Below, one piece after another: positions 11,026 to 24,160 of a stretch of 64,000 nt of DNA. Origin of the DNA: Aphelocoma coerulescens (taxonomy: Eukaryota; Chordata; Aves; Passeriformes; Corvidae); contig NC_091023.1 in assembly GCF_041296385.1 (NCBI RefSeq), positions 20,488,924 through 20,552,923 on the forward strand, written 5' to 3'. Numbering within the stretch: the stretch's first letter is position 1; the number at the start of each line of letters is the position of its first letter. The notes under the pieces were generated by a model. It worked only from the letters and a program-made list of their open reading frames with translations, ran no database searches and was not told where the DNA came from. The translations under genes were made by a program, and so were the position numbers.

Positions 11026-14000
11026 ACAGGGAACTACGAGTGCTCCAGATATGAAGCAGATGGGATTGAGGAGTTTGATACAAATAGTCTCTTTTTTAAT
11101 TCATTGAAACTCTCTTAATCCTCCCATCCCCCCAAGACTGCTCCCCATATGCTTCATTAGAGAGCTGAAAATGAAGCTGCTCCTTTGCAATCCAGGATTT
11201 TGTAGTGTCGGCCATAGGTGTGACTTTGCTCCACATTATTAATAAAGGTGGTGAATATTGCAAATGGTTTCCTGTGAAAGTGGGTTTGGATGCTGGAATT
11301 AATTCACTGGGTGAATTCCTCTCCTTTCTTCATGCTCCACCTTTCTTTGAGTGTTCATAGAGTGCATCAACTGGAATTAATGTCTGCAAAAATTGACTTT
11401 TGTAATGGGATGAAAATCAATAGAAATTTTCAGTTTCTCTTTTCAAGCTGAATCAGATGAACATTTTGAGCCAAAGTAACAGAATGTGTCACGGGTTGAA
11501 GAGAAATGGTCAATCAAAATTATCCAAAATCCATGTTTTGACGTTTTCCATTGTAGCGAACTGATCAGGTCTTGCTAAATCCTCTTTCCTTTGACTGTGA
11601 ATCACAACACATAAGATTTCATTTCCAGTTACTTCTGTAATTGTTGTGTTTAGGGTCCTACAGGGCCTTTGGGGCTGTTGGCAGCTGGATGCATTTGCTC
11701 CCCTTTTCCCTGCAGGATGAATTCCTTGGTTTTCCTATTTTTGGTGATACTCACTCACAAGACTTGCATAATACACCACAGGCTGGAGGGTCTTTTTGAC
11801 TTACACGAGATTTCTTCAGGATAAAATTATAGATTTTGCAGTAGCTTATTTTTGCTAAAAAAATGTATTTTAATGGAAAATTCCCAAGTTACTCTTGAGC
11901 TGTGATATTCCCAGAAACACAAATCAGTGGTCATGGAATGTACTTTTTAAGCATGTACTGATTTTTGTTCATTTCAGCCATATTTTGACACCTGAGCCAG
12001 GAGGTAAATCCCAAATCCTGCGATCTACATTGATTAACCATCTAGCTCAAAAAAGTAACACTGAAAAATCTGAATCAATCATGAGCATAATGAGTTAAAA
12101 ACATTTCAAATAATACCCAACTCTGGCGAAGTAACAACCTGCTTGCAGAGACTCCACAAGGAGAAAGAAAATCTAAATTCATTGGATAAATTATTTGTTG
12201 CAAATTATTTCTTCAGCTCTAATTAGTAATCTTCATTTTACACAGTAGGCCTCTAATGACCTGCTTGACAACTATGATGTCTGATAGACAGTGGGGATTT
12301 GCATGAAAATGAGTTTTGTTTTCTCCCATCCCAGCCATAAAATGACAACAGTGAGGCAGCGAGGCTTTACCGTGCAAAAAGGGAATACCCAGGCACCCAA
12401 CCTCTGGGTAAGAGAAGATAATTCAGCTATATTTTGGGAAATAGAGAAAAAAACCCCAGGAGGCACTAATTCAGACAAAAAGATAACAGCACCCAGCACA
12501 CAAAGACTAATCAGATGCGGTTGCTAAGTGGAGTCATGTGAAGAGCAGATGATGGAGCGAAAGCAGAAGATCCAGCTCCCAATGAAAACGTGGTGACCCA
12601 GGTCTTGCACTGCTGTTTTCCAGGATTGAATAATCTTTTGCCTTTTTATGGCAAGGGCTTTGAAATGTTGGGCATATTTCAAAAGCATGATCATCTCCTG
12701 TCTGCTGAAAATTGACAGGATTTGGATCTTTCTCTGGCTTGTGTATCTTGAACCCAGGCAGATTCAAGCAGAAGATGATGCTCTTGACGGTCACGAGCAG
12801 CTCAAATAAGGTTAAAACAGAGCAAGAGAAAAACCAGGGTAAGGCAACAAGGCTGATGCCCTTCCTGGAGCTTGAAGAATTTCTTTCTCTGGGATTTGCA
12901 GTATTTTTTTGTGATTTCAGCAATGCTATTCCCAGCCCAGTTCAGTACATCTTGTGCTTTGACAGTTCACTGCACCTGGAAATTATTTTTTTTATAAAAA
13001 CTGGCAACCTCTCTCATTTTGGAAGGTTTTTTTGGAAACAGGAATTTAATCTTACCTGCCTTCTGAACTTCTGGTGGTGTAAAAGGAGGTGAAAGTGGAT
13101 ATCAATGCAAGGTGGTGCAAGAAGCACTGCAATAGCGCCTGCACAGTTTCAGAGTCCTGATCTGGGGTGCAAGCAGGGAAAAGGTTGAAGGTTTCTCTTT
13201 TGGCAAGCAGGCACTGGGTGTACATACACAGTCTGTCATCAGACAAGCTGCCATGAGAGTCCTGTCCACTTATTCGATGGTAAATGTGAACATGATGGCT
13301 TGAATTGCTACAGTAAATCAGTGAGTTATTGGGGTAACTGAGTCCAGAATCTGACCTCAAAAGCAATCTTATCCAATTTTGCTTTTCTTAAAATTATTTT
13401 ATTCAAAATAATATTGTAATCATATCAATTTGTTAAGAAAAAGGCCATTTTTAGTTGTTGATCATCCCATTCACTTGATTTTTTTCCTTTAATGATCTGG
13501 CAAATGATCTCTCAGCAAAAAAAGATAAAAGATGTAATAAACTGCTTTCAGCCACTTCTCTGTGAATTGATCCTGCTCCTTCTTCATGTATTGTTGATCT
13601 TCTAATTTAATCACTTGTCCAGAGGGCACATGCAATTTTTTAGGAAGTAAAAATGTCACACAAGAAAAAAGAAGGAGGATGAGAGTGGAAATATCATCCC
13701 TTGCCAGGCTGTGTGTCCTATATGGGAAACATCACCCAGCACAGGCACTGCTTTGGGCTGGGAACTGAAGTGATGAAGAGGAGCCTGCCTTCATCCTGCC
13801 AGCATCAGTGTCACTAAGCTTGGCCAGGGGAAGCATAAATCATTCAAGGGCCAATGGACAGGCAACCAGGAATACATCAACACAGCCAGAATGATTGCAG
13901 GGGTTTTATTTTACCCGAAAAACAACTTAAAAACAGTCTGGGGACAGCATGGGGAGCGCTCTGTGCCAGCAGCCCTGGCCAGCACTGCCACCTCTGCAGG

Positions 14001-15074
14001 GGCAGCAGCAAAAGTGATTTTCCACAAGTGGGAGTCAGAAGTGAGTGTGTGCAGTGCTGGTTCACAGGGACAATGAGTGGCCATGATCTGCAGCCTTTAG
14101 CTGGTTGGCCATGGCAGCCTCTGGCTTTCATGTACCCAGAAAGGCAGATGAAGGGTTAGGCATGGCTGTGCTTGTGGATGCAGCACTTTAACGATTTATT
14201 GAATTCTTTTGTGTGTTGGTTGGGGTTTTTTTCTAGGGTCAGGAGTTGCTGTTTTAAAATGCTCTGTAAAAAGCAGATGTGTAAATCAATTAACTTTTAA
14301 AGTGTCTTTTCATGAGTGGCAGAAAACCTGCTCAGCTCCGGTGCCAGCCCACACCCACAGCCCCCATGGTTACCCCATAAAGATTTTCAGCCCTTCAAAG
14401 CTTCCCCTGTGAAACTCAGCCACCTCTGTGGGAGCTCTGCACTGGGATTCCTCAGCCACAGCCTGTGTGGACAGGACATAGCACAGCCCCTCTCTTTCAG
14501 TCCCCAGGATCCCTCTGCCAAGGGACCAGAGAAGATCTGCATCCCTGGGAGAGGAGAAGCAGCAGTGGGCAGCAATTTCTGCACGTGGATGCAGAGGGGC
14601 GCAGCTGTGAGGTGACCAAGGAAGGGATGGAGAGCTGCAACCATGCAGCAGTTTGGAGCAGGTGGTGCAGGAGAAGTGGCCAAGAAAGTCCTTTCTAGGG
14701 AGTTTCCATAAACATCTGCAACGTGCAAAGCCAAGCTGGGACATGTGCCTGCAGCCCTATGTACAGACCTCATCCAAATCTACTCCTAATCTTCTCCAGG
14801 CTTAGCTGGGCTGATCCAGGCTGCAACATCTGACAGCTTGTCTCCTGAGACCCAGCAGAAAATGGGGATGTCCTTGGGCATTCCAAACATGGGACTGCTA
14901 CATGTCCCTTTGTCCTCCCCAGGTCTCTCCTGGGCACAGGCTGGAGCAGTGAGTGGGGCTGTGACCAAAATAGAAAGTGCCTAGAAAGTGAGGGTGGCTG
15001 GGGTCTGAATCTGCCTCCACAGGGTTTGGGTCATGTCTCCTGGGGTTTAAAAAAAGAAACAGGCTGTGACTGCA
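11026..15074. other. AT-leaning unique sequence, no gene recognised
   Basis: Long stretch without recognisable repeats or exons. It is rich in TTAAT/AAATT words around 11.8-12.3 and 13.35-13.7 kb, the texture often seen in intergenic or deep intronic DNA. Open frames (up to 129 codons, 12534-12923 minus) are not recognisable as proteins. Confidence 0.55.
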
Positions 15075-15155
15075 GGCCAAGTCCTCTGTTGGTATAAATG
15101 GCCATGGTCGTCCTGAGCAGAGTTCAATCTATTTATACCAGCAAAGAATTTGGCC
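15075..15155. repeat. ancient foldback repeat (81 bp, 25-bp ends)
   Basis: The ends are inverted copies. The left arm at 15075-15099 starts GGCCAAGTCCTCTG and ends GGTATAAAT; the right arm at 15131-15155 starts ATTTATACC and ends TTTGGCC. The two 25-base arms match at 21 of 25 positions by direct comparison. The wording (GGCCAAATTCT...GGTGTAAAT / ATTTACACC...AGAATTTGGCC) is that of an old non-autonomous foldback family common in birds, crocodiles and turtles. No coding capacity. Confidence 0.8.
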
Positions 15156-16469
15156 CATCAAATAGAAGAAATCCTGCACTCCTCTTTGGCTCTCTGAGTT
15201 TCTGCCCTGTAGAGCCACAAGACCGTGTGTCCATGGAAAGGAGCAATAAAAGGGAGCCTTTCCCCTAGCACTGTCTTGCAAAAATTGTGGATACAGGGAA
15301 AGTAAAACTTTTCATATGAACACACCCATCCTGATTGGACTTTCTCTGGAAACTGTTTTTCAGCAGGCTTGTACCATAAAATTCTCCCCCGGCAAAATTT
15401 GTCCCCTGCCGAAGCAAACAGCTGAGTTCAAACCATGCAGAGCACCAGGGATGTGAAAAAACAAAGGGCAAGAAACCCAAACTCCAGCTCTCTCTGCCTG
15501 TGGGACTTTTCACCAGCAGGAAAGCATCTTAGTAAAGGGTGATTTGCTCATCCAGGGTGTTCCTCTCTCCAGGAGGGTGGAGAGGGAATTTGATTTGCTT
15601 GTTTGTTTTAGAAAAGCTTTGAAAAGCTTTGGCTTCCTCTCAAATTCAGGGGAAGAGCTGCAAAAAATCTCAAAAAAAAACCCTCAATCCCAAAACCTTC
15701 TTGGGTTTTGAAAGCTTTTTCCTGCCCCGTTCCAGAAGGGACCGTTAATTGTAGAGCATTTCAATTGCAGAAAGTCTGAGTATTGAGTCAAAGAGCCTTT
15801 TTGAATGTAACCAGATGTGTGGGGCTTTTGTAAGTCGCTCTCAACATCACAGAAGCTCAATATAGTTAGCATTGCTCAGAATTTTCATTGCCAGTGGCTG
15901 TAAATATGTCTGTATGCATTTCATTGTAGAGACCCCTGCAAGCATCTAGGAACCAAAACTTTCCCTCCACACCCCAGCCACCAAAATGAGATTATGCACT
16001 GATTGCATAATTACTGTATAACAAGGTTTGCTCAGCCCCTCCGTGCACGGTGCCTGTTTTCATAGCATTTAATAGGAGAGACATAATAGGCACCAGCTTG
16101 AATAGCCGCATGCCAACGAGGCATCGCATTTCCCAAAGCAGCTTGAGTCTGCAAAATCTGGTCCAGCTGCTCAGCACACACAGGGGTGACAAGCAAGCGC
16201 CTCCCAGCCCACGCTGGGACAGCAATTGCAGTGTGCATGGGGAAACACTGCCCTTCCCCAGACTGAGGTGGGCTGGCTGGCTTGTAGCACTGGCTGGGTT
16301 GTTTCTTCAGGCTACCACAAGCCAACTACATTAATGCTGTGGCCTTCACATGTGTTTTGCCTGCACCAGCATTTGCAAATCTGGACTGATAATGCTCTCA
16401 CTAATTTTGCTCCGTCTGCTGCTGCTCTGGTCTTTCCTCTTTGCTCTGAGTGAATGATTTAAAATGGCT
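15156..16469. other. unique sequence, no gene recognised
   Basis: Includes a short duplicated GAAAAGCTTT at 15611-15631. Otherwise unremarkable. Confidence 0.5.
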
Positions 16470-16740
16470 CAAATCCCACACAAGGCTTGTTTTTCTAATG
16501 AGTTAGGCAGCAAATTTGCTCATGTATTCAGCCCTGGCTTCGGCCTGAGTCATATGGATCTGGAACAGCCCATAAACAGCAATTTGCTCATCTTTTAAGC
16601 TCTATTGTTTAGGCAATGGGTTTTACTTGGATGGTTGAAGGCCAGCCCTCTCTTTGCACAAAATGTTTTCTCTGCTCCAACAATAACTACAAGCCTTTCT
16701 TTCTGCTTTGCATTTATTTGCAATTAAAATAAATGGACCA
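16470..16740. promoter_or_regulatory. possible distal regulatory block
   Basis: The AT-rich block has a direct repeat, CAAATTTGCTCAT (16511-16523) and CAATTTGCTCAT (about 16580-16591). It also has CATAAACAGC (forkhead-like) and CTATTGTTTAGG (SOX/forkhead-like), and lacks repeats. The repeat and motifs are seen; enhancer function and conservation are inference only. Confidence 0.25.
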
Positions 16741-17688
16741 AATGCTACCAGATGAGATGAGCACGACATTTCTTGTTGACTTACCCACAGTTCCAACAGG
16801 TACCATGCCCCTGGGTCGCTGCTTGTCCTCTCTGCCAGTTGCATATTGCTGATGTCTTGGCTCTTCTTTCCTAAACCACAAGTCCTTCAGGGACTTACTG
16901 GGTTTTTTCTCAGGCCTGTCTCTGGAAGGGGCATGCTGATGGTGCACAGTTGTTACAGCAGGGTGGTCTCCAGTTCTGCACACATGGGTTTATTCTGGGG
17001 GATGTGAAGGATCAGGGCTGGGACCTGTCTCCCTGTGACAGTAGAACTGTCCTTAAGTGTCTGCCTGTTCAAAGACAGTGGCTAAGCAATGATTATGGGC
17101 CTGAGCTGATTGAAGGTAATTTTTTTAAGGGTTAGGTTGAAACCCTTAGGTTGGAACATGCTGTCTGGAAAAAAAAAGTGAAGCATTTTGAGAAATTTTC
17201 AGGGTCTTTAATGTCACACACGTACCCTTTGGGGAAAGAGGTTTTCCTGTTCTCATCCTTTCATTATCCACCATCTCCTCTAACTCATGGCTCAGAGTCA
17301 CTCAGATCATGCTCTTTGGTTTGCCACCCTGCAGTGCTGTGATTTGTCTTTCTGGCTTGGCAAGTGGGCTGACAGTGGAGAGAGAGAGTTAGGACAGGGC
17401 AAACTCAGGGCAGTACAGATGTCTGTGCCGTGCTGAAGAAATCCACCTTCCTTGCTATTTTCTGTTGGTGATATAACCAGCAGAAACCTATGTGGAGAAA
17501 GGCTTTTTAAGTCTGAAGTGTGCTAAGGAAGGCACTCAGGCTATTGGGAAGCTAGTGCCCCTGTTAAAGTTCTTCACTCTTTCTTACTGTGCTCACTCAC
17601 TGCCATTAATTGATTAGCAGCTTTCATGGAAAGGTTGGCAAAGTATTTTATGAGCTACATGAGAACCCTCAGCTGCACTGAGCCGCTC
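16741..17688. other. unique sequence, no gene recognised
   Basis: No supportable feature. Open frames of 60-89 codons on both strands appear random. Confidence 0.5.
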
Positions 17689-17757
17689 TGGGATGGAGAG
17701 AAGTGGAGACAGATCTGGCATGGAGAAGTGGAGATGGATCTGGGATGGAGAGCAGCA
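17689..17757 (+). repeat. imperfect 25-28 bp tandem repeat, about 2.5 copies
   Basis: GGGATGGAGAGAAGTGGAGA followed by CAGATCTG is repeated as GCATGGAGAAGTGGAGATGG then ATCTG, and again as GGATGGAGAGCAGCAGG. The copies differ by substitutions and a small deletion, so the array is not recent. Confidence 0.85.
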
Positions 17758-18390
17758 GGGGCACAGACAGTCAGCAGATACGTGGGGCAGAAGAGGAAAT
17801 GCCAGTGATTCCCAGGAAGACATTCATTCCTGCCAAGTATGCCATTGGGCCTTTCATATCCCCACAGAGCAGATATTTTTAAAGTTTTTGCTAGACCTTA
17901 GAAAAAAATCAGATTTTTAAGGTCCTTCTAGACAGAGGTACTGAGCAGAAGAGGGCCATGTCCATTTAGGTCAGTGTCTGTCCCACCGGGGTGCAGGCGG
18001 TGCATTACCAGGTCAGCCTGATCCCAAACAAGCCGAACGTTCCAGGCAAGACCAGTCATGGTGTTTTCAATTAATCTATTTTTATCAAAACACATGGGTG
18101 GCTTTGAGCATGGATGCATTTGGCACCCAGGCATACCAACCCCATGATTGCTCCCAGCTGCAGGCATGGCCCGTGACCCAGACACAGTGAGAGGGCAGGG
18201 GAAGAGCCACAGCGAAACGCGGAGCTCGCTGCACAGAAAATGGACATCTTGACAGGCTCCCATCTCATATTAGAAATGTTTTGATTTCGTTTCCTCTGCA
18301 GAGCATAAACAGATTTTGAAACCTCAGAAGTTGCCATGAGACAAAACCCATTGTTTCCTGGCCAGCTCTAATTGCAGCTTGCAACCAGCC
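17758..18390. other. unique sequence, no gene recognised
   Basis: A pyrimidine tract plus AG (TTTCCTCTGCAG, about 18290-18301) resembles a splice acceptor but is followed by stops in the frames I checked. Not called. Confidence 0.5.
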
Positions 18391-18439
18391 CTTGCCTACT
18401 GAAGTCAGGAGTTACACAACGGAGGATTCTGGCTCAGCA
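18391..18439. repeat. ancient foldback repeat fragment
   Basis: ACTGAAGTCAGGAGTTACAC followed by GGATTCTGGCTCAGCAC matches the pattern ATTGAAGTCAATGGAGTTAC...GAATCTGGCCCAGCA of the same old sauropsid foldback family. Only one arm and part of the centre survive. Confidence 0.55.
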
Positions 18440-18848
18440 CAGATTTGTGTGGAGAAATGGGATTTGTCAATATCTCTTTAAGCAAAGTTAACTCTTCAGT
18501 TAATGATTTTTTTGTGTTTTCTGTGTCTCCTTACTACAAGCAAATACCTGCAAAAAGTGTCCTACAGGCAGCGTGACAATGGGAAGGGCTGATGTGAACA
18601 TGGCATGAGATGTAAGCGTGGCAATGTCCTCCTTTTATCCCCTGCAGTGCTGGGATCTGACTGCAGCCATGGGGTAACATCCCCCATTGTGCCCCAGCAT
18701 GGCATAGCCACCCCAAGGACTGAGCTGAGCCTGAAGCACCAGCAGCCCCTTCCTCATGTGGGATGGGCACTTCCTTCTCCCTGTCCTCTAAATCCACAGG
18801 CTGAGACTTTTTGAGTTGTCTTGGAGATTTTAATACCAGCAGAAGATG
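18440..18848. other. unique sequence, no gene recognised
   Basis: Nothing supportable before the A21 tract. Confidence 0.5.
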
Positions 18849-18869
18849 AAAAAAAAAAAAAAAAAAAAA
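18849..18869. repeat. A21 homopolymer
   Basis: Twenty-one A residues followed by GAAGAAAGC and A-rich sequence. No retroposon body is recognisable upstream. Confidence 0.95.
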
Positions 18870-21469
18870 GAAGAAAGCAAAAAACCCCCAAAAACTAAAA
18901 AGGAGAAATGAGCCACCCAATTCCTGAAGACAGCTTTGAAAATATCAACCTTGACAGCTCTGAAAATATCAGCCTTGTATTTCTGGGCAGCTCATGAGCT
19001 CAGGAGTGCTGACAAAGCGGCCAGAATTAGGGAAGAGCAAGAAAAATGATGAAGTGCTTGGGCAGAGGGGCTTGGCCACAGTGGGAGGAGGCACTGAGGG
19101 TTGCAGGACTGCATTGGAAGAGGGAAATGTCCAAGGGGCAAGAGGGAGTTGGACAGAGGTGGTTGGTGTTGAGAAAAATAAAAGCCAACAGTGGCAGCAC
19201 ACCAGGAAACCTTTCCTCAGTCTGAACTTCAACCCATTGTGAAACCTTCCCTCTGGGGAAATGCTGGAAACCCCCGAGGTCATGTCAACAACAGTGGGGC
19301 TGGCTGGAGCCGCAGGAGGCCCCTGGAGGAAATACAGCTCTGGAGAGAGCTGGTGTACCTGGCTCTTCTGATTTATCTGATCACATCAAAGCAACCCGTC
19401 CTGCGGGGCTCAGTGCAGGCAGGTGTGCAGTGCAGTGACTGGCAGCCAGGTTTGGCAGAGCAGGGGCAGGAAAAGCCAATTTTGCAACTGGTTGGTTGAG
19501 TGACAACAGGAGTGCACAGACCCACTGTCTGTACAGGCACTAAATCTACAGGCCAGTGTTTTTCTTTGGGATCAGGGCTTCATCTAAGAGAAAAATCCTA
19601 ATTTCACTGTCTGGTACCAAACAAGTTGATAGCACTGCCAAGGATTTATAAATATAAGACTTCTTTCAAAATAATCAGCGCTGCTCTTGACCTGAATTCA
19701 GGCTGTTAGGTTTTCATCCCCTCTTATGACAATTTTATTTTATCATCCCTGCCACTACACAGATTTTTCTGTGATGACTAATTTTGAAGATGGCAAGCTC
19801 ACTGTTGAAAAGCAGCAGCAGAAATGTGTGGTTATCAGGAGCAATGGGTGCCAAAGGCACAAATCTTACAGCTGTGCGAGGGGAAGCGACGGCAGGCATC
19901 TGAATGCAGAATTCTTTCCATCCCATCTTTGTCCTAGTGCCCCTGTAAAAGAAAAACAATCCTTTTTTTTTTTTTTTATGTCTAAGGAATAACATCATAA
20001 ACCAAAAAATCCCTCCAAGTTACTGTTAAATTTCCTTTTGTGGTGTCTGTAGCAATCCTTTAAAGGGTTAGCTCTGAGCATTTCTTAATTTTGCAAGGAT
20101 AACACAGGAAGCGACTGCAACTGTGTTGGGTAAGTACAGAGATTGTTTTTTCAATGAATTCTTTGTGTCTTTGATTTCCATTTATACTTCTGCATTCTGG
20201 TCCACCTAAGCAAATATTTCTAGGAGGAGCCAGGGAGCACTGAATTTTTTTTCTCAGAACTGACATTTTGAATATTTTCAGCCAGCTTTCAAGTAGACTG
20301 AAAAATGAAGGTCATTGTTTGGGAGGAAAATTGCCTGGTTTATTCCACATTTTCCCAATATTTGAAGCTTCAAATTTAAAATCTCAATGGCATTTAGAAG
20401 GTCCAAGGTGTTTATTTCTTGCCTGGGCTCTGCAGTGCTCGTCCATGCTGCTTTTGAGGAAGGACAAGAGTTATGTGATGCATTGGACCCGTTGTGACTG
20501 AAATTATCTGAGAAATCATTGCAGACCCTTTTTTATTGCAAGAAAAATGGAATTCTTCTCTGCCAGAAGGTAAATAAAGCTATCATGTTTTGACCACAGC
20601 AAATCTTCAAACAGGGAAAGAAGAAATCGTGTTCTGTGATCACATTTTCATGTGTCATTGATTGCTATGGCAATCCAATTGCCAGATCCTTTGGTATCTG
20701 AAAGCCTGGGCAATTGTTATTTTTAAAGCCTTAAACCACACGCTGTGCGTCCTGAAACCCTCGATACTGACTCTGCCAGCTCTTGGGTTTCACTTTTGCA
20801 CGTTTGTGGAGATTTGGGGAGTTTCCAGCCCAGCGAGCAGCAGGGCTTGTTCATCTTAGGGCAGATGCTTCCAAAACGCAGCGGGAGCAGGGTACACATG
20901 TTTTCAATTATCATATAAAAATAAAAAAAAAACCCAAAGAAAACATTCTTAGAGGTTTCCAGACTTAGGCTTAAGTGTTTACAAAACTGGTTTCAGCTTT
21001 TAAGAATGTATTTCCTGGCTTTGAAGCAGAGCCCCTTGACTTCATGGGATGTTGGATGTGATCCCTGACTGCTCCTGGAACTCCAGTGCCAGAGTGGCTC
21101 AGAGCAGGGGCTGATACCCAGAGCTCCATTCCTGCTGTGTCAGGGATGGGAGGGCTGTCCCAGCCTGCCAGCCCCATGGACTGCAATACCTTTATAAGGG
21201 TTGTTTGGTTTTTTTTATTCCATTCCATAGGATAAAATATGCTGCACTGTTTTCCAGTCTCTGAGGAGGTTTTAGCCAGCCCCAGTTACGAGGCACCCTT
21301 GTATTCAGTGGTGTAAGAGCTAAAAACTGCAGAGAATCCTCAAAATCACAGTGTGGGGAAGCAGAGAGAGAGCAGACAAGGGTCCAGTCTTTGGACACCA
21401 ATGTAGGATCACTCCCTGATGTGACTTTCTCCCTATTTTTTCCACAGCCCTTAGACTGATTGGACTGGA
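18870..21469. other. unique sequence with T15 tract, no gene
   Basis: Fifteen T residues lie at 19963-19977. The remainder is unremarkable; no CR1, foldback or exon recognised. Confidence 0.5.
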
Positions 21470-22290
21470 GCTTTTTTATGGCATTTATAAGTAGAGTTTA
21501 TTGTATATTAACGCTTGTATATTAACATTTTAAATATATATTATGTCCTTTTTGCCCTCTGGTTTTTTGCTTCTTCCATTAGCAGTGAAAACTGCTGTTA
21601 TATTTTATTTCCCTTCACTTCAGCACTTGATGTACCTCCACGAAAACCTGCGGTTATTCCATAAAATCAGTCACTGAGGTAAATAATAACAATCTTACCC
21701 CATAAACCTGCTGAAACCGTTGAAATACAGCAAAAGATTAGAGCAATCATTATTAATATAAACTATAAGAAAACAGAATGTTAGCTGAATCTGTTATAAA
21801 AAAGGATTTTTTTTTTTTCCAAGTTGGTTTTAATTTCGAATAAATAACAGAAATATTTTTTCTGGGAACATGAAGGATAGGTTTATAGCCTCAGTCTATC
21901 AGAAATAATGCCCCGTTGGCTCTGTTCTCTGCTGCTCAGACTCTAAAGCACCAGCTTCTCTTCTTCAGATACAGGGCAAAAATACTGATAATGAACATTT
22001 CATAAAAGCACAAAGACCTTTATCAAAGGGAAAGATGCATAATATATTTTCAGCGTTATTATTATAGCACTTGCCATTACACAATTATTATTTGATGTTT
22101 AGGTCTGCTTGAGAGGAACATCTGAAAAAGATCTTCTAAGTCAAGTCCAATGCTTTTAAAAGGCAGTTAATGAATTTTTCTTGCTGTGTTTATATTGAGA
22201 GGTTATTTATTTGGAGATCATCTGTCATTTTTTGTGCAAAACATTTGAATTTTTTAAGTCTATTAAGTGAGATTACTTGTGCAATGGGCA
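21470..22290. promoter_or_regulatory. AT-rich block, possible distal regulatory DNA
   Basis: A continuous AT-rich stretch with repeated TATTAAC (21505-21530), TTATTATAGC and AATTATTATTTGATG (about 22055-22095) and a T12 run at 21807-21818. No interspersed repeat is seen. Such blocks may be matrix-attachment or enhancer DNA, or simply AT-rich filler. Function is inference. Confidence 0.2.
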
Positions 22291-23926
22291 TATTTTTCCC
22301 CAGTCCTGCAGGAGCCTCCTGCAGGGTGATTTAGTGCTTATGAAGCCTGCCTGGCTGCCCTGGAGACCATTTTTTTCTTAATCAGTGGAGATACAGATCC
22401 GGTCCTTCAGGAACATGCCTGATGTGTATGCACACACCAGCACAAGGACCTGGGCAGCCTCAGCCCCACTGTGCTGCTGGGACATGGAGGGGCTTGGAAA
22501 TGCCCCATGGGAACAGAGTTTTTGACCTCTCCATGGGCTTCTTTTGAATAAACCCACTGTGGCTAGGTAGAGCCTCCCAAAACACCCATCATCTGGGCTG
22601 TGGGGAGCCAGATACTGTTTTTTCACAGTAATACCTAAATAATTTTTTTTCCCCTACTATTGATCCACCCCCTAATTTCCTGAGGAATTCCTGTAAAATT
22701 CCCTGAGGAGATGCACTATGGTAGAAGACAACCATTTCCAGGTCAGCTCAAATGCATCATCATCATCTCAATTATATATGGCAAATTTTCATGCCCACTT
22801 CTCCCACCTCATGACGTGAGAGCCGGGAGGCTGACAAAGCACTGGGGTCATTCCACCCATGGTGCTTCTCCTGTACATGGGGGAAGTAATTGAAAGCAAT
22901 GCTGGGATCAGGAAGGGTCATATCCTGTGCTTCCCTCAGCCCTACCAACCTGCTGCCCTGCTGGTCCATGTCCATCCCTGCGGGGCAATGTCTGGGAAGA
23001 CCACTGGGAGGGGTGGATTGTTCTTCACCTGGGGACTCAGTTCAGGCTCCCTTCTACATCACCCTGGTGACTCAATTTAATTGACAGAATATTAAACTGT
23101 GTCACATTAGTATTAAAAATAAATGGTATGGACCAGACATCTGAGAATCAGACAGGGTGAAGGATTTTATTATTTTCCCCCCTTCTTAGTGTCTTTCTTA
23201 ACACTGCAAAGGCTGCCAGAGCCTGAGTGGTGTTAACACAGAAAACATCACTTTAAATTGAGAAGTTTATCACTTCAGCTCTCCTTTGCCTCCCTTCTCT
23301 GACCAGTCGGCGTCTGGCAGCACAACTTCATCTCTCATTAGCACTGAGGCAAGAGATGAGGCCGTGCTTGGGAGATCTGACAGTTCAGGCCCTTGTTTTT
23401 ACAGATTGCCTTTAGCAGCTGAACTTGTCAGACATTTTAGGTAGAAAGAGCAGAAATGAGTAATGGTGGCATCTGATTATAGCCATAAAATTTACCCAAC
23501 CCCAGAAGGATGCATAGCTGCTCCAGAAAAACCCAAGCAGACATTTTAAGGCGTTTGCAGACTCCGGGGCTGCCGACGTTGCTGCCAGCAGTAATAAACT
23601 CCCATGATCCGATCCCGGCGTACGCCCAGCCCAGCCGGCTGTTTTATTTGGGCGAGGTGTGGGGGGCAGAAATTCCCTTTGTTTATTTTCACTCCCAATG
23701 GCAGGGTCTGTGCAGAAACCCAACGATCCAGGACTGTTGCTAAATCTTAATTCTATTGCTGTTCTCTTGGGGGATCGGCATGAGTGGGGTTTTCGGCACT
23801 CCTCAGTGTCTCTTTGGGGAACAAGAGTGTTTTGAGATCCCCAAGCTGCCACTGCATGGCTGTATCAGATAAAGCACTTAGAACTCTGCCTTTGGCAACT
23901 AGGAGGAGCAGAGGTGGCCAGAAAAC
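22291..23926. other. unique sequence with a CpG-bearing patch at 23555-23660
   Basis: The patch includes CTGCCGACGTTGCTGCC and GATCCGATCCCGGCGTACGC, with more CpGs than its neighbours. It is too short and weak for a CpG island but could be a conserved or regulatory element. A (CAT)4 run lies near 22755. Confidence 0.4.
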
Positions 23927-24160
23927 CATAGAATCATGGAATAACCTGAAATGGAAGGGATCCCACAAGGATCATTGAGTCCAGCTCCTCGCACCACACA
24001 GGACAACCCCAGGAATCCCAACATGTGCCTGAGTGTGTTGTCCAAATGCTTTTTGAACTCTGTCAGGACTGAAGATGTGACCACTTCCCTGAGGAGAGAG
24101 TTCCACTGCTCAACCCCCCTCTGGGTGAAGAACCTTTCTTTAATATCTAACCTAAATACA
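23927..24160 (-). mobile_element. CR1 LINE fragment, 3' end
   Basis: Begins with reversed CR1 terminus CATAGAATCATGGAATAACC. It continues with ATCATTGAGTCCAGCTCC, CACACAGGACAACCCCAGGA, GTGTTGTCCAAATGCTTTTT, GAACTCTGTCAGGACTG and CTGGGTGAAGAACCTTTCTT. These are the expected blocks in antisense order. Similarity fades near 24160. Non-coding, 5'-truncated. Confidence 0.95.
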
